Positions 46,327-54,725 of a DNA stretch of 57,820 nt are shown here, piece by piece. Position 1 is the stretch's first letter. The number at the start of each line of letters is the position of its first letter. The notes beneath the pieces were generated by a model, which was given only the letters and a program-made list of their open reading frames with translations, was not told the DNA's origin and made no database searches. The DNA is from Verrucomicrobiota bacterium (GTDB lineage: Bacteria; Verrucomicrobiota; Verrucomicrobiia; Limisphaerales; UBA9464), in NCBI GenBank assembly GCA_947454705.1, contig CANGKZ010000031.1, forward strand, positions 1 to 57,820. The letters are read 5' to 3'. Both the position numbers and the translations under genes were made by a program.

Positions 46327-46359
46327 TTGACATTCATTTCAGACCAACTAGTCTGAAAT
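46327..46359 (+). promoter_or_regulatory. Promoter and TetR-type operator of the regulator/OYE operon
   Basis: A TTGACA -35 box (46327-46332) is followed after 16 nt by TAGTCT (46349-46354) as a weak -10. Across it lies a perfect inverted repeat ATTTCAGAC-N6-GTCTGAAAT (46336-46344 and 46351-46359). The right arm ends 3 nt before the TetR start codon. Binding of the regulator would block RNA polymerase, giving autorepression and control of the downstream ene-reductase. Confidence 0.82.
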
Positions 46360-46362
46360 TCA

Positions 46363-46968
46363 ATGGCAGGACGACCCCAGGAATGCGATCGGGCCGAGGC
46401 GGTGCGCCGCGCGGCCCTCCAATTCTGGCGGACCGGGTTGGAGGGCACGTCGGTCGATGACCTCGTGGCCACCACCGGGATGAACCGCTTCGGACTCTAC
46501 GGCGAACTCGGGGGAAAGAAGGGCCTCTTCCTCAAGGCGTGCGACGCCTACTCCCGCGAGTCCGCCGAGCGTTTGCTTGAGCCGCTCCGCACCGCCCCCG
46601 AGCCGGTCGCGGCACTGAAGCAGTTCTTCCGTCTCATTATTGACCGGCAGCTCGGCGACGATGCGGCCGTGCCGTCCGGATGCTTCATGGCGCGGACCCT
46701 CTCCCAGGAGGCCGCAACCGATCCGGAAATTCGCCAGGCGGTGTGGGCCCACTTCAAGCGACTCGAGTCTGGACTAGCGCAAACGCTCGCGCGCGCTGCC
46801 GGATGCAGCCCTGCCTCCGCGCGCGCCCGAACGGCAGCCATCCTCCTGCTCAACACCCTGTTCGGCCTGCTCCAGACCGCACGACTCCATCCCTCGAAAT
46901 CCGTCCTGAACCGCATCGCCGACGCCGCCGTGCGCGATGCCGTTCAACTCTGCCGGGGGGATTCCTGA
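46363..46968 (+). CDS. TetR family regulator (NemR-like)
   Basis: A 201-residue TetR repressor. The N-terminal helix-turn-helix is AALQFWRTGLEGTSVDDLVA with TTGMNRFGLYGELGGKKGLF. A C-terminal ligand domain includes VPSGCFMARTLSQEAA, where the Cys lies in the position of the redox-active Cys region of NemR-like regulators. A large inverted repeat overlaps its promoter. It sits 28 nt upstream of the Old Yellow Enzyme gene, the same pairing as nemR-nemA, where the regulator senses electrophiles. The inducer is inferred, not shown. Confidence 0.9.
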   Translation: MAGRPQECDRAEAVRRAALQFWRTGLEGTSVDDLVATTGMNRFGLYGELGGKKGLFLKACDAYSRESAERLLEPLRTAPEPVAALKQFFRLIIDRQLGDDAAVPSGCFMARTLSQEAATDPEIRQAVWAHFKRLESGLAQTLARAAGCSPASARARTAAILLLNTLFGLLQTARLHPSKSVLNRIADAAVRDAVQLCRGDS

Positions 46969-46996
46969 TTCTTCTGCCCCGAATTTTTAAAGAAGC

Positions 46997-48100
46997 ATGA
47001 ACTCCACAGCCAAGCCCACTCCACCCCCCACCGTGTTCTCCCCCGTTCAGCTCGGGGCCCTCACCCTGCCCAACCGGATCCTGATGGCGCCGCTGACGCG
47101 CTGCCGCGCCGAAGCCGGAAACGTTCCGGGACCGCTCAACGCCGAGTACTACGGTCAGCGCGCGTCGGCAGGACTGATCATTGCCGAAGCCACTTCGGTG
47201 TCTCCTCGCGGATTCGGCTATCCCAACACTCCGGGCATTTTCACCGAGGCGCAGGTGGCGGGATGGAAACTCGTCACCAACCGCGTGCACGCTGCCGGCG
47301 GACGCATGTTTCTTCAGCTCTGGCACGTGGGGCGGATCTCGCATCCGTCCTATCAACCCAACGGCGACCTGCCCATCGCCCCTTCGGCCATCGTGGCGCG
47401 CGGCAAGGTGTTCACCGGCACCGCCATGGCCGACTACGTCACTCCCAGGGCGCTCGAACTCTCCGAAATTCCCGCAATCATCGAGGAATACCGCCACGGG
47501 GCCAGGCTTGCGCGCGAGGCCGGTTTTGACGGCGTTGAAATCCACAACGCCAACGGCTACCTGCTCGATCAATTCCTCCGCGACGGCACCAACACCCGCA
47601 CCGATCGCTACGGCGGCTCGGTGGCCAATCGCGCACGACTCTCCCTCGAAGTGACCGAAGCCGTGGTGTCGGTGTGGGGCGCAGACCGCGTCGGCATCCG
47701 ACTCTCCCCCGGCGGCGTGTTCAACGACATGCAGGACTCCAATCCGTTGGAAACCTTCGGCCACCTCCTTCGCGAACTAAGCCCAATGGGCCTGGCCTAC
47801 GCGCACATCACCCGCGTCACCGCGCAAGACATCGCGCACGGGGCCCGCGACGGCGTAGGACCGAAGGAACTGCGCTCGCAATTCCGCGGACCCGTCATCA
47901 CGGCCGGTGGATTCGGATTGAAATCCGGGAATCAAGCCCTGGCCGAAGGCTGGGCCGATGCCATTGCCTACGGCGTCCCCTTCCTGGCCAACCCCGATCT
48001 CCCCAAGCGTTTCAAAACGGGTGCACCGCTCAACTCCCCCGACGAATCCACCTTCTACGCCCCCGGCGCGAAGGGCTATACCGATTACCCGGCTCTGTAA
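46997..48100 (+). CDS. Old Yellow Enzyme family ene-reductase (NemA-like)
   Basis: A 367-residue FMN-dependent NAD(P)H oxidoreductase. It has LPNRILMAPLTRCRA, FLQLWHVGRISHPSYQP, the substrate-binding pair His183/Asn186 in EIHNANGYLLDQFL, FLRDGTNTRTDRYGGS and the C-terminal ITAGGFGL. This family reduces activated C=C bonds and nitro compounds and detoxifies reactive electrophiles. It is the second gene after the TetR regulator and presumably under its operator. A GTCCAAA heptamer tract begins directly after the TAA. Confidence 0.94.
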   Translation: MNSTAKPTPPPTVFSPVQLGALTLPNRILMAPLTRCRAEAGNVPGPLNAEYYGQRASAGLIIAEATSVSPRGFGYPNTPGIFTEAQVAGWKLVTNRVHAAGGRMFLQLWHVGRISHPSYQPNGDLPIAPSAIVARGKVFTGTAMADYVTPRALELSEIPAIIEEYRHGARLAREAGFDGVEIHNANGYLLDQFLRDGTNTRTDRYGGSVANRARLSLEVTEAVVSVWGADRVGIRLSPGGVFNDMQDSNPLETFGHLLRELSPMGLAYAHITRVTAQDIAHGARDGVGPKELRSQFRGPVITAGGFGLKSGNQALAEGWADAIAYGVPFLANPDLPKRFKTGAPLNSPDESTFYAPGAKGYTDYPAL

Positions 48101-48135
48101 GTCCAAAGTCCAAAGTCCAAAGCTCAAACGCCAAA
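48101..48135. repeat. Heptamer repeat GTCCAAA
   Basis: Five 7-nt units read GTCCAAA three times, then GCTCAAA and CGCCAAA. The tract starts immediately after the ene-reductase stop codon. Confidence 0.85.
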
Positions 48136-48157
48136 CGCACAAATTCACCCGCCCCTC

Positions 48158-48191
48158 ATTTAACATTTTTAATTTAGAATTTTTAATTATT
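48158..48191. other. AT-rich island upstream of DUF5069 gene
   Basis: 34 nt with only two G/C bases in a GC-rich genome. The 10-mer ATTTTTAATT occurs at 48166-48175 and again at 48179-48188. It ends 4 nt before the start codon, so it may act as a promoter or an unstructured ribosome-entry leader. Confidence 0.5.
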
Positions 48192-48195
48192 CCCC

Positions 48196-48642
48196 ATGTC
48201 TACTCCCAACCTCACCCAACGCCCTCCCCGCAGCATGCGCGTCCGCCTCGGCGGATACGTCATCCTTCCCCGACTCCTCGACAAGTGCCGCGCCTCCCTG
48301 GCCGGACTTTCGGGCGAGTACCACTACAACTGCCCGCTGGATCAACACTGGTTCTCCTTTACCGGAATTGATCCCGAGGCCCTGAAAAAAGAAGTCGCCG
48401 CCGGAAAGGGCGACGGCGAACTCCTCGAATGGATCCAGGCCAACGCGCCTCTCAAGCGGTCGCCTTGGGAAATCGAAACCTGGAGCGCGTACCACGATCG
48501 ACGCGGCCCCGACAGCGACGCCGAAACCCTGCAGTTCTTCGCCTCGCTCGCCGCGAAGCTCTCTCCCAAGCGCGAAGACATTCGCAGCTGGGCCGACCTG
48601 CTCGACTTGGACGACCACGTCACCTTCGGCGGCCTCGCCTGA
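48196..48642 (+). CDS. DUF5069 family protein
   Basis: A 148-residue protein. It begins PPRSMRVRLGGYVILPRLLD and has KCRASLAGLSGEYHYNCPLD and QHWFSFTGIDPEALKKEVAA, a pattern of the DUF5069 family, which is common in Verrucomicrobiota. A second half with ELLEWIQANAPLKRSPWEIE and SWADLLDLDD completes it. Function is unknown. It follows the AT-rich island and has no obvious operon partner. Confidence 0.8.
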   Translation: MSTPNLTQRPPRSMRVRLGGYVILPRLLDKCRASLAGLSGEYHYNCPLDQHWFSFTGIDPEALKKEVAAGKGDGELLEWIQANAPLKRSPWEIETWSAYHDRRGPDSDAETLQFFASLAAKLSPKREDIRSWADLLDLDDHVTFGGLA

Positions 48643-48749
48643 TCCGCGCTTAGCGGGCGGTGGGACATGGATCAAGGGGTTGTCAGCCTTGGACGATTGG
48701 ATCACTTTGACCGCCGTGATCCTTGCAACCCAGGATCCACACCCGATCC

Positions 48750-50132
48750 ATGTCCCTTCCGTCTGCAGTCCGATTTCGAGCGTTTTTGCGGTGCCTGGCG
48801 CTGAGCGCGCTTTGGGCTTCGGCCGGCGTCACGGGCCGGGCGGGTACCGTCGTGGCCTGGGGAGATAACAGCTACTCCCAGACCAACGTTCCCATTCGGC
48901 TCTCCCGCGTCGTCGCCATCGCCTCGGGAAGCTACCACAACGTCGCACTTCGGGCCGACGGCACCGTCTCGGTCTGGGGTTGGAACGGATACCATCAGGC
49001 GGATCTGCCAGCGGAGGTTCGCGATGCCAAGGCCATCGCGGCCGGATGGAACTGCGCGTTTGCGATCCGCAAGGACGGCACGGTCGTGGGATGGGGAAAC
49101 ACCAACTTTGCGCAAACCACCCCGCCACCGGGTTTAACCCAGGTCACCGCCGTCGCCGCCGGCTTCGGCCACACCGTTGCTGTGAAAGAGGACGGTTCGG
49201 TCGTGGCCTGGGGCTACAATCAGTTCGGTCAGACCAATGTTCCGCCCAGCCTGACCAACGCCGTGGCGATCTCCTCCGGCGATTCCCACAACCTCGCCTT
49301 GCGAAGCGATGGCACCGTCACCGGATGGGGATTCAACGCCTTCGACCAGGCAACCGTTCCCGCCGGATTGACCAACATCAAAGCCATCGCCTGCGGGGCC
49401 TATCACTCCGTGGCCTTGAAATCCGACGGCACGGTCATCGCCTGGGGCTACAACAGCGCGGGGCAAACCAACGTTCCCTCGGATTTGAACCAGGTGGTCG
49501 CCATCGCGGCGGGCCGCCTGCACACGGTGGCACTCAAGTCCGACGGCACCGTGGTCGCCTGGGGCGACAACGAATCCGGCCAGTGCCAGATCCCCCAATC
49601 CCTTGCCGGCATCACCGCCCTCTCCGCCGGATTTGCCCACACCATCGCCCTCAATGCCGTGGATCCGCCACTGCCCAAGGCCGCCACCGCAGTACCGGTG
49701 CTTGCCGGCAGTTCTGTGGTGACCGCTCTGATGATCGACGGTGGCGAGGGATACACCAGCACCCCCCAGGTGAGCATCGTGGGAGGAGGCGGCAGCGGAG
49801 CGACGGCCGTCGCAACGGTTAAGAACGGCAAAGTGACCCAGGTTACCATCACCAATCCGGGATCCGGCTACCTCTCCATTCCCGAAATCCTCATCCAATC
49901 GCCGGATGAAATTGCCGGGGTGCCGCCCACTGGAACCGCGAAACTCAACGCGGGGCACGTGACCCTCGAATTCGCCGTGACCGCAGGGCTTCGATATCAA
50001 TTGCAGGCTTCCAACGATCTGACTTCGTGGACTCCGCTGGGCAATCCGATCAACGCCACGGAAAGCGTCATTTCCCAGACCCTCAACGCGGCCGAAACCT
50101 CCGCGTTCTACCGATTGATCGACGCCCCGTGA
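48750..50132 (+). CDS. Secreted RCC1-repeat (beta-propeller) protein
   Basis: A 460-residue exported protein. A signal peptide (FLRCLALSALWASAGVTGRA) is followed by about seven RCC1-type repeats of roughly 42 residues with VVAWGDNSYSQTNVP and HTVALKSDGTVVAWG motifs, forming a propeller. A Gly-rich segment (DGGEGYTSTPQVSIVGGGGS) follows, then the C-terminal module common in this phylum (LRYQLQASNDLTSWTPLGNP). The near-identity of the repeats suggests recent internal duplication. Ligand unknown. ATG 48750 is used because a TTG 27 nt upstream only lengthens the N-region. Confidence 0.87.
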   Translation: MSLPSAVRFRAFLRCLALSALWASAGVTGRAGTVVAWGDNSYSQTNVPIRLSRVVAIASGSYHNVALRADGTVSVWGWNGYHQADLPAEVRDAKAIAAGWNCAFAIRKDGTVVGWGNTNFAQTTPPPGLTQVTAVAAGFGHTVAVKEDGSVVAWGYNQFGQTNVPPSLTNAVAISSGDSHNLALRSDGTVTGWGFNAFDQATVPAGLTNIKAIACGAYHSVALKSDGTVIAWGYNSAGQTNVPSDLNQVVAIAAGRLHTVALKSDGTVVAWGDNESGQCQIPQSLAGITALSAGFAHTIALNAVDPPLPKAATAVPVLAGSSVVTALMIDGGEGYTSTPQVSIVGGGGSGATAVATVKNGKVTQVTITNPGSGYLSIPEILIQSPDEIAGVPPTGTAKLNAGHVTLEFAVTAGLRYQLQASNDLTSWTPLGNPINATESVISQTLNAAETSAFYRLIDAP

Positions 50133-50160
50133 TTCACCGGAAAAAACCCGGCTTCGCGCA

Positions 50161-50781
50161 TCAAACCGCGAGCTGAACGCGACGCTCGTCGAGCTGCCCC
50201 GTCCAGCGGGCCACATAGCTCATCGCCCGGTACACCTGCTCCAGTCGCTCCAGCGGCAACGCGGCTCGGCGCGACGGATCCCCGATCGCCGGGGCCTGGT
50301 CCCAGACCGCATTCATCGCCTTCAACTCGGTGATCAGCTCATCGCGTTTGGCGATCACCTTTCCGCGCAACGCCTCAATCCGACTCGTCCACTCCAAGCC
50401 CTCACGCATGGCCTTCAATTTGAGCATCGGGGAAGTTTGCTGCGTTCGCGATGCGAGGAACGTGTCGCAATCGCGGCACCCCTGCCCCACTTCGACGAAG
50501 AGATCCATCGTCCCGGGAGGAATCCGCTGAATATCTCCCGGCGACGCTCCGGCTTCCAACTCCAGCAGGTGAAGCAATCGCTCCCGAGGTTCGCGCAGCC
50601 GGTTGTACGCGGAATTCAGTTCCGAATATCGGGCCGTGGCTGCCTCCCGTTCCGCCTCCGAGGCGCCGTGCACGCGATCCGGATGCACCGGTCCGGAACG
50701 TTCGAGGAAGCGGGATTTCAACGCGTCCTCGTCCAGCCAGGGACGGCGGGCTTCGGAAAGAAGTTCAAAGCAGTCAGTCAT
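50161..50781 (-). CDS. hscB: Fe-S assembly co-chaperone HscB
   Basis: A 206-residue J-domain protein. The N-terminal helices FELLSEARRPWLDEDALKSR are followed by the HPD motif in SGPVHPDRVHG. The C-terminal three-helix region (FVEVGQGCRDCDTF onward) takes the place of the scaffold-binding HscB_C domain. HscB recruits the HscA chaperone to holo-IscU for cluster release. It is transcribed in the same direction as iscA and rimO. hscA, iscU and iscS are not in the window. ATG 50781 is chosen for the conserved start. Confidence 0.82.
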   Translation of the reverse strand: MTDCFELLSEARRPWLDEDALKSRFLERSGPVHPDRVHGASEAEREAATARYSELNSAYNRLREPRERLLHLLELEAGASPGDIQRIPPGTMDLFVEVGQGCRDCDTFLASRTQQTSPMLKLKAMREGLEWTSRIEALRGKVIAKRDELITELKAMNAVWDQAPAIGDPSRRAALPLERLEQVYRAMSYVARWTGQLDERRVQLAV

Positions 50782-50910
50782 CGGAAAAACTCCAACTCGA
50801 AGAAATCCACGCAACCAGTGCCGTCAGGAACGATCCCGGCCCCTCGGCAATTGGGGCCGCGATTCAAGACGTCCGCGGCAGGATCGAACGCAATCCCAAA
50901 CCAAACCCGA

Positions 50911-51309
50911 TCAGGCGCTGAAGCTCTCGCCGCAGGAGCAACTCGTGGCCGCGTTGGGGTTCTTCACCTTGAAGCCACCCTCGGTCAGCGCGTCCACGTA
51001 ATCCAACTCGCTGCCGGTGACATACAGCGCACTCTTCGGATCCACCACCACACGGACTCCGGCGCTTTCCACCAAAATGTCGCGGTTCTGCGGCTGATCC
51101 TGCAGGTCCATTTTGTACTGCAACCCGGAGCATCCACCGCCCACCACCGCGACGCGAAGAACGCCCTGCGGACGCCCCTGTTTCCCGAGCAGCGACGACA
51201 CCTTGCGGCCCGCGCTCTCGGACAACTTGATCAGCCGCTCGTCCCCCGTGCGAAAGCCGGGAGCGGACGAAGCGGAAGAACTGGAGGCACCGATTTTTCC
51301 TGCGATCAT
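50911..51309 (-). CDS. erpA: A-type iron-sulphur carrier protein (IscA/ErpA)
   Basis: A 132-residue HesB/IscA protein with the three conserved cysteines Cys60 (GGGCSGLQY), Cys124 and Cys126 (TSCSCGESF). The N-terminus has a 20-residue Ser-rich extension not found in E. coli IscA (107 residues). It delivers [4Fe-4S]/[2Fe-2S] clusters to apo-enzymes. The upstream neighbour rimO needs two [4Fe-4S] clusters, so a supply role there is plausible. IscA, ErpA and SufA cannot be told apart with certainty from sequence alone. Confidence 0.88.
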   Translation of the reverse strand: MIAGKIGASSSSASSAPGFRTGDERLIKLSESAGRKVSSLLGKQGRPQGVLRVAVVGGGCSGLQYKMDLQDQPQNRDILVESAGVRVVVDPKSALYVTGSELDYVDALTEGGFKVKNPNAATSCSCGESFSA

Positions 51310-51404
51310 GACGGGGCACCGTAGGCCGCGTTCGTCCGGGCGTCAACGAGCGCGCCCGGAGTTCTGGAGCGGAGATCCAAAATCAAGAATGAGGCAGGAC
51401 CGGG

Positions 51405-53168
51405 TCAGCCTTTGACCGGCTCGGCAATCAGATCGTAGTCCGTGTGGCCGATGATCTTCACCTTGGCGAACTTGCCCACCGGCAGCGTTCCCCGGATGTA
51501 CACCCGTCCGTCGATGTCCGGCGCATCCGCCTCGCCACGACCCACCAGGTATTTCCGATCCGACGGCTTCGACGCCGAACCTTTGCCGGTGCCCCCGTCG
51601 CGCATCAGGCCGTGTTCCCACGATTGCACCCGGGCCGCCTGAATCTGTTTCTCGGAAGCCAAACCTTCGACCAGCACCTTGATCGTGCGTCCCACAAACG
51701 ATTCCGCAACCTGCACCGCCACCTCGTGCTGCGCCGCCATGGCCCGCTCACGGCGCTTCTGGCGCTTCGCCGGCGTGAGTTGCTGCGCCATCTTGCCGGC
51801 GATCGTTCCATCCTCCTTCGAGTAGGCAAACACGCCCAGACGCTCGAACCGCGTGGTGCGAATGAATTCCAGCAGTGTTTCGAAATGCTCCTCGGACTCG
51901 CCCGGGAACCCGACAATGAACGTGGTGCGCAACGCGATGCCGGGAATGCCCGCACGAATGCGCGCGATCAATTCGCGGATGTACTCCCCCGAGGTCTCGC
52001 GACGCATGCGGGCGAGGAGATCGTCGTGAATGTGCTGCAGCGGCATGTCGATGTACCGCGCCACCTTTTTGCATTCGCGGATCGTCTGGATCAGCTCATC
52101 GGTCCAGTGCGCCGGATGCGTGTAAAGCAGCCGGATCCAAAAGTCCCCGCGCAGACCGTTCAACTCGCGCAGCAGCGTGCACAAGGTCGTCGAATCCGCC
52201 GCCAGCGCCTTGGTGGCCGCGGTGAATTTTGCCGGGGAAGCGATCGACGGCGTGTGACCCGGACGCAGATCCAGTCCGTAATAGGTCGAATCCTGCGAGA
52301 TCAGGTTAATCTCCTTCACGCCCGATGCGATCATCTCGCGCGCCTCGGCCACGATGTCCGCCTGCGTGCGGCTGCGGTGCGAACCGCGCATTCGCGGAAT
52401 GATGCAGAAGCTGCACGGATGATTGCATCCCTCCGCGATCTTCAAATACGCGAAATGCTTCGGGGTCAGACGAAACCTCGGCGTCTCGTACTGCGGGATG
52501 TACTTCGGCCGCACCGTCACATCCACGGTCGTCGGAGGCGGTGCCGCCTGAAGCGTGATCACCTTCTTGGTGTTGCCAAAGCGGCCGGTTCCACGAAGCG
52601 ACTCCTCATGATCATGATCATGATCGTGATCGTGGTCATGGGAATGCCCCTTGGCCTTCTCGATTTCGTTCAAACGCGAGGCGACCTCCTCCTTCTTCTT
52701 GCGTCCGCGCGCAGGCGGCGGCGTCACCAGTTTTTCCGCCCGCGAGGCGATGGCCTGCTCCACGATCTGGCCCACCTGCTCCACCTGGTCGATGCCCATG
52801 AAGCGGTCCACCTCGGGCATCAATTTGGGAAGTTCGTCGCGAAAACGCTGCGGCATGCACCCGGACACGATCACCGCCTGGTTCGGGCGCACCTTCGACC
52901 GGAACTCCGTGGACTCAAATATGGTATCCACGCTCTCCTCCTGCGCGGCGTCGATGAACGAGCAGGTGTTCACGATCAACGCATCGGCCTGAGCCGGGTC
53001 GTTCACGATCTCGACCCCCTGTTTCAGGAGCGATCCGAGCATGATTTCGGCGTCCACCAGGTTCTTGGCACAACCGAGCGAAATCAGCCCGACACGACGC
53101 GGCGCGCCGGCGGCGGGACGGGAAGCGGATGCGGATGCGGCTTTGGATCCGGATGCAGATGCAGTCAC
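51405..53168 (-). CDS. rimO: Ribosomal protein S12 methylthiotransferase RimO with His-rich insertion
   Basis: A 587-residue radical-SAM methylthiotransferase, well above the usual ~440. The MTTase domain has Cys33, 69 and 104. The radical-SAM motif CNHPCSFC gives Cys248, 252 and 255. A C-terminal TRAM domain is present (RVYIRGTLPVGKFAKVKIIG). RimO adds a methylthio group to Asp88 of S12. Between the first two domains lies an insertion of about 85 residues with GHSHDHDHDHDHDHEES (174-190). A second insertion is near residue 310, and the N-terminus is Ala/Ser-rich. The start is GTG 53168. Iron-sulphur genes follow on the same strand. Confidence 0.93.
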   Translation of the reverse strand: MTASASGSKAASASASRPAAGAPRRVGLISLGCAKNLVDAEIMLGSLLKQGVEIVNDPAQADALIVNTCSFIDAAQEESVDTIFESTEFRSKVRPNQAVIVSGCMPQRFRDELPKLMPEVDRFMGIDQVEQVGQIVEQAIASRAEKLVTPPPARGRKKKEEVASRLNEIEKAKGHSHDHDHDHDHDHEESLRGTGRFGNTKKVITLQAAPPPTTVDVTVRPKYIPQYETPRFRLTPKHFAYLKIAEGCNHPCSFCIIPRMRGSHRSRTQADIVAEAREMIASGVKEINLISQDSTYYGLDLRPGHTPSIASPAKFTAATKALAADSTTLCTLLRELNGLRGDFWIRLLYTHPAHWTDELIQTIRECKKVARYIDMPLQHIHDDLLARMRRETSGEYIRELIARIRAGIPGIALRTTFIVGFPGESEEHFETLLEFIRTTRFERLGVFAYSKEDGTIAGKMAQQLTPAKRQKRRERAMAAQHEVAVQVAESFVGRTIKVLVEGLASEKQIQAARVQSWEHGLMRDGGTGKGSASKPSDRKYLVGRGEADAPDIDGRVYIRGTLPVGKFAKVKIIGHTDYDLIAEPVKG

Positions 53169-53323
53169 AGGCCGCGGAACCTACCCGCGTCCCCACCCCC
53201 CGCGCAACGCCCGAGCCTGCAATTGGCGTGGAACCTCCCGGAAGGAGGAGTCCCGAAGACCCAGTTTGGACGCAAAAAGGCGTTGTCCCCGATCCCGGAG
53301 AAAGACACCCTCGCGGCTTTCCT

Positions 53324-54673
53324 ATGGAGACGGTCAATCTGGGGCTTATTGGCGGTGGAACGGTGGGCGGCGGAGTCATCCGCGCTCTCCGGCGCAACGG
53401 CGCACTCATGGCGTCCCGGCTGGGGGTCAACCTCGCCATTCGCCGCGTCGCGGTCCGCACCCCGCGCAAGCATCAGGATCTCGACCTCCCCGAGGGCGTG
53501 CTCACCACCGACTGGCGCCAGGTCGTCGAGGATCCGCAGGTCCAGATCGTCGTGGAACTCGCCGGCGGCACCACCGCGGCCCGTGACATGGTCCTGGCCG
53601 CCCTCCGCCTCGGCAAACCCGTGGTCACTGCGAACAAGGCGCTCCTGTCCGCGCACGGCCCCGAACTGTTCCGCACCGCCGCCCAGCACGGCGCCAATCT
53701 TTACTACGAAGCCTCCGTCGCCGGCGGCATTCCGATCATCAAAGTCCTGCGCGAATCCCTCGTGGGCAACCGCGTCGTCTCCCTCGCCGGCATCGTCAAC
53801 GGCACCTGCAACTACATCCTCACCCGGATGAAGCTGGAGGGCATCGAATTCAACGAGGTGCTCGCAGAGGCCCAACGACTCGGATACGCCGAGGCCGAAC
53901 CTTCGCTCGACGTGGACGGACACGATGCCGCCCACAAGACCGGCATCCTCGCCTCCCTCGCCCACGGATTCTGGGTGGACCCAAAATCGATCCACACCGA
54001 GGGCATCCGCCAGATCAGCCGGCTCGACATTCAATTCGCCACCCGCCTCGGCTACACCATCAAGCTGCTCGGCGTCATCAAGACCTTCGAAGCAGCCCCC
54101 TCCGGCAAAAAGAAACCGGCCCGCAAAAAGGCGGTCGATGGTCCCCGGATCCAGGTCGCTGTTTATCCCGCGCTGATCCCGAACACCCACGTGCTCGCCT
54201 CGGTGAACCACGCCTTCAACGCGATTTCGGTTCGCGGCGACATCGTGGGCGACACCCTGTTCTACGGACGCGGGGCCGGCGCCGATGCCACCGCGAGCTC
54301 CGTCCTCAGCGATCTCGCCGATGCCGCACTGGATCTCAAGCACCGCTCGGTGGAACGCGTCCCGTGCTTCGTTGCGCATTCTTCTGATTCCCGCGTGGTG
54401 CCGATGGAGGAAGTCGTTTCCCGCTACTACCTCCGGCTCGAAGTGATCGATCAGCCCGGGGTATTTGCCCGCATCTCCGCCCTGCTCGCGCGCGCCAAGA
54501 TCGGCATCTCCTCAATCATCCAACCCGAGGGACACGCCGGAGAAACCGTGCCGGTGATCCTCATGATTCACGACGCCTCCAACGCCGCGATGCAAAAAGC
54601 CCTGAAGCAAATCGCCCGACTCAATGTCGTCCGCGCCGAGCCGGTGCTGATCCGTGTCGAACCCTTCGAGTGA
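53324..54673 (+). CDS. hom: Homoserine dehydrogenase
   Basis: A 449-residue NAD(P)-dependent enzyme that reduces aspartate semialdehyde to homoserine. It shows LGLIGGGTVGGGVI, NKALLSAHG, ASVAGGIPIIK, GIVNGTCNYILTRM and a C-terminal ACT domain (YLRLEVIDQPGVFARISALL) that usually mediates threonine feedback. A short basic insertion (SGKKKPARKKAVDG) lies near residue 275. The frame extends upstream to 53129, but that part overlaps the rimO start region, so ATG 53324 is used. thrC follows after 52 nt; thrB is absent. Confidence 0.95.
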   Translation: METVNLGLIGGGTVGGGVIRALRRNGALMASRLGVNLAIRRVAVRTPRKHQDLDLPEGVLTTDWRQVVEDPQVQIVVELAGGTTAARDMVLAALRLGKPVVTANKALLSAHGPELFRTAAQHGANLYYEASVAGGIPIIKVLRESLVGNRVVSLAGIVNGTCNYILTRMKLEGIEFNEVLAEAQRLGYAEAEPSLDVDGHDAAHKTGILASLAHGFWVDPKSIHTEGIRQISRLDIQFATRLGYTIKLLGVIKTFEAAPSGKKKPARKKAVDGPRIQVAVYPALIPNTHVLASVNHAFNAISVRGDIVGDTLFYGRGAGADATASSVLSDLADAALDLKHRSVERVPCFVAHSSDSRVVPMEEVVSRYYLRLEVIDQPGVFARISALLARAKIGISSIIQPEGHAGETVPVILMIHDASNAAMQKALKQIARLNVVRAEPVLIRVEPFE

Positions 54674-54725
54674 TTCCCTCGCGCTCCCGCCCCATTTCCG
54701 CCTCCATTTGCCCACGCCCACGCTC

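Noticed and set aside
48101-48135. Possible CRISPR-like repeat array
   Set aside because: Units are 7 nt with no spacers and there are no cas genes nearby.
53234-53248. Hairpin CCTCC-CGGAA-GGAGG upstream of hom as an attenuator
   Set aside because: Only five pairs, no leader peptide rich in Thr/Ile codons and no U-tract were found.
51444-53831. Plus-strand open frame of 795 codons across rimO and the start of hom
   Set aside because: Antisense shadow. It also overlaps the hom N-terminus in another frame, and its protein is Arg/Leu/His-rich without any motif.
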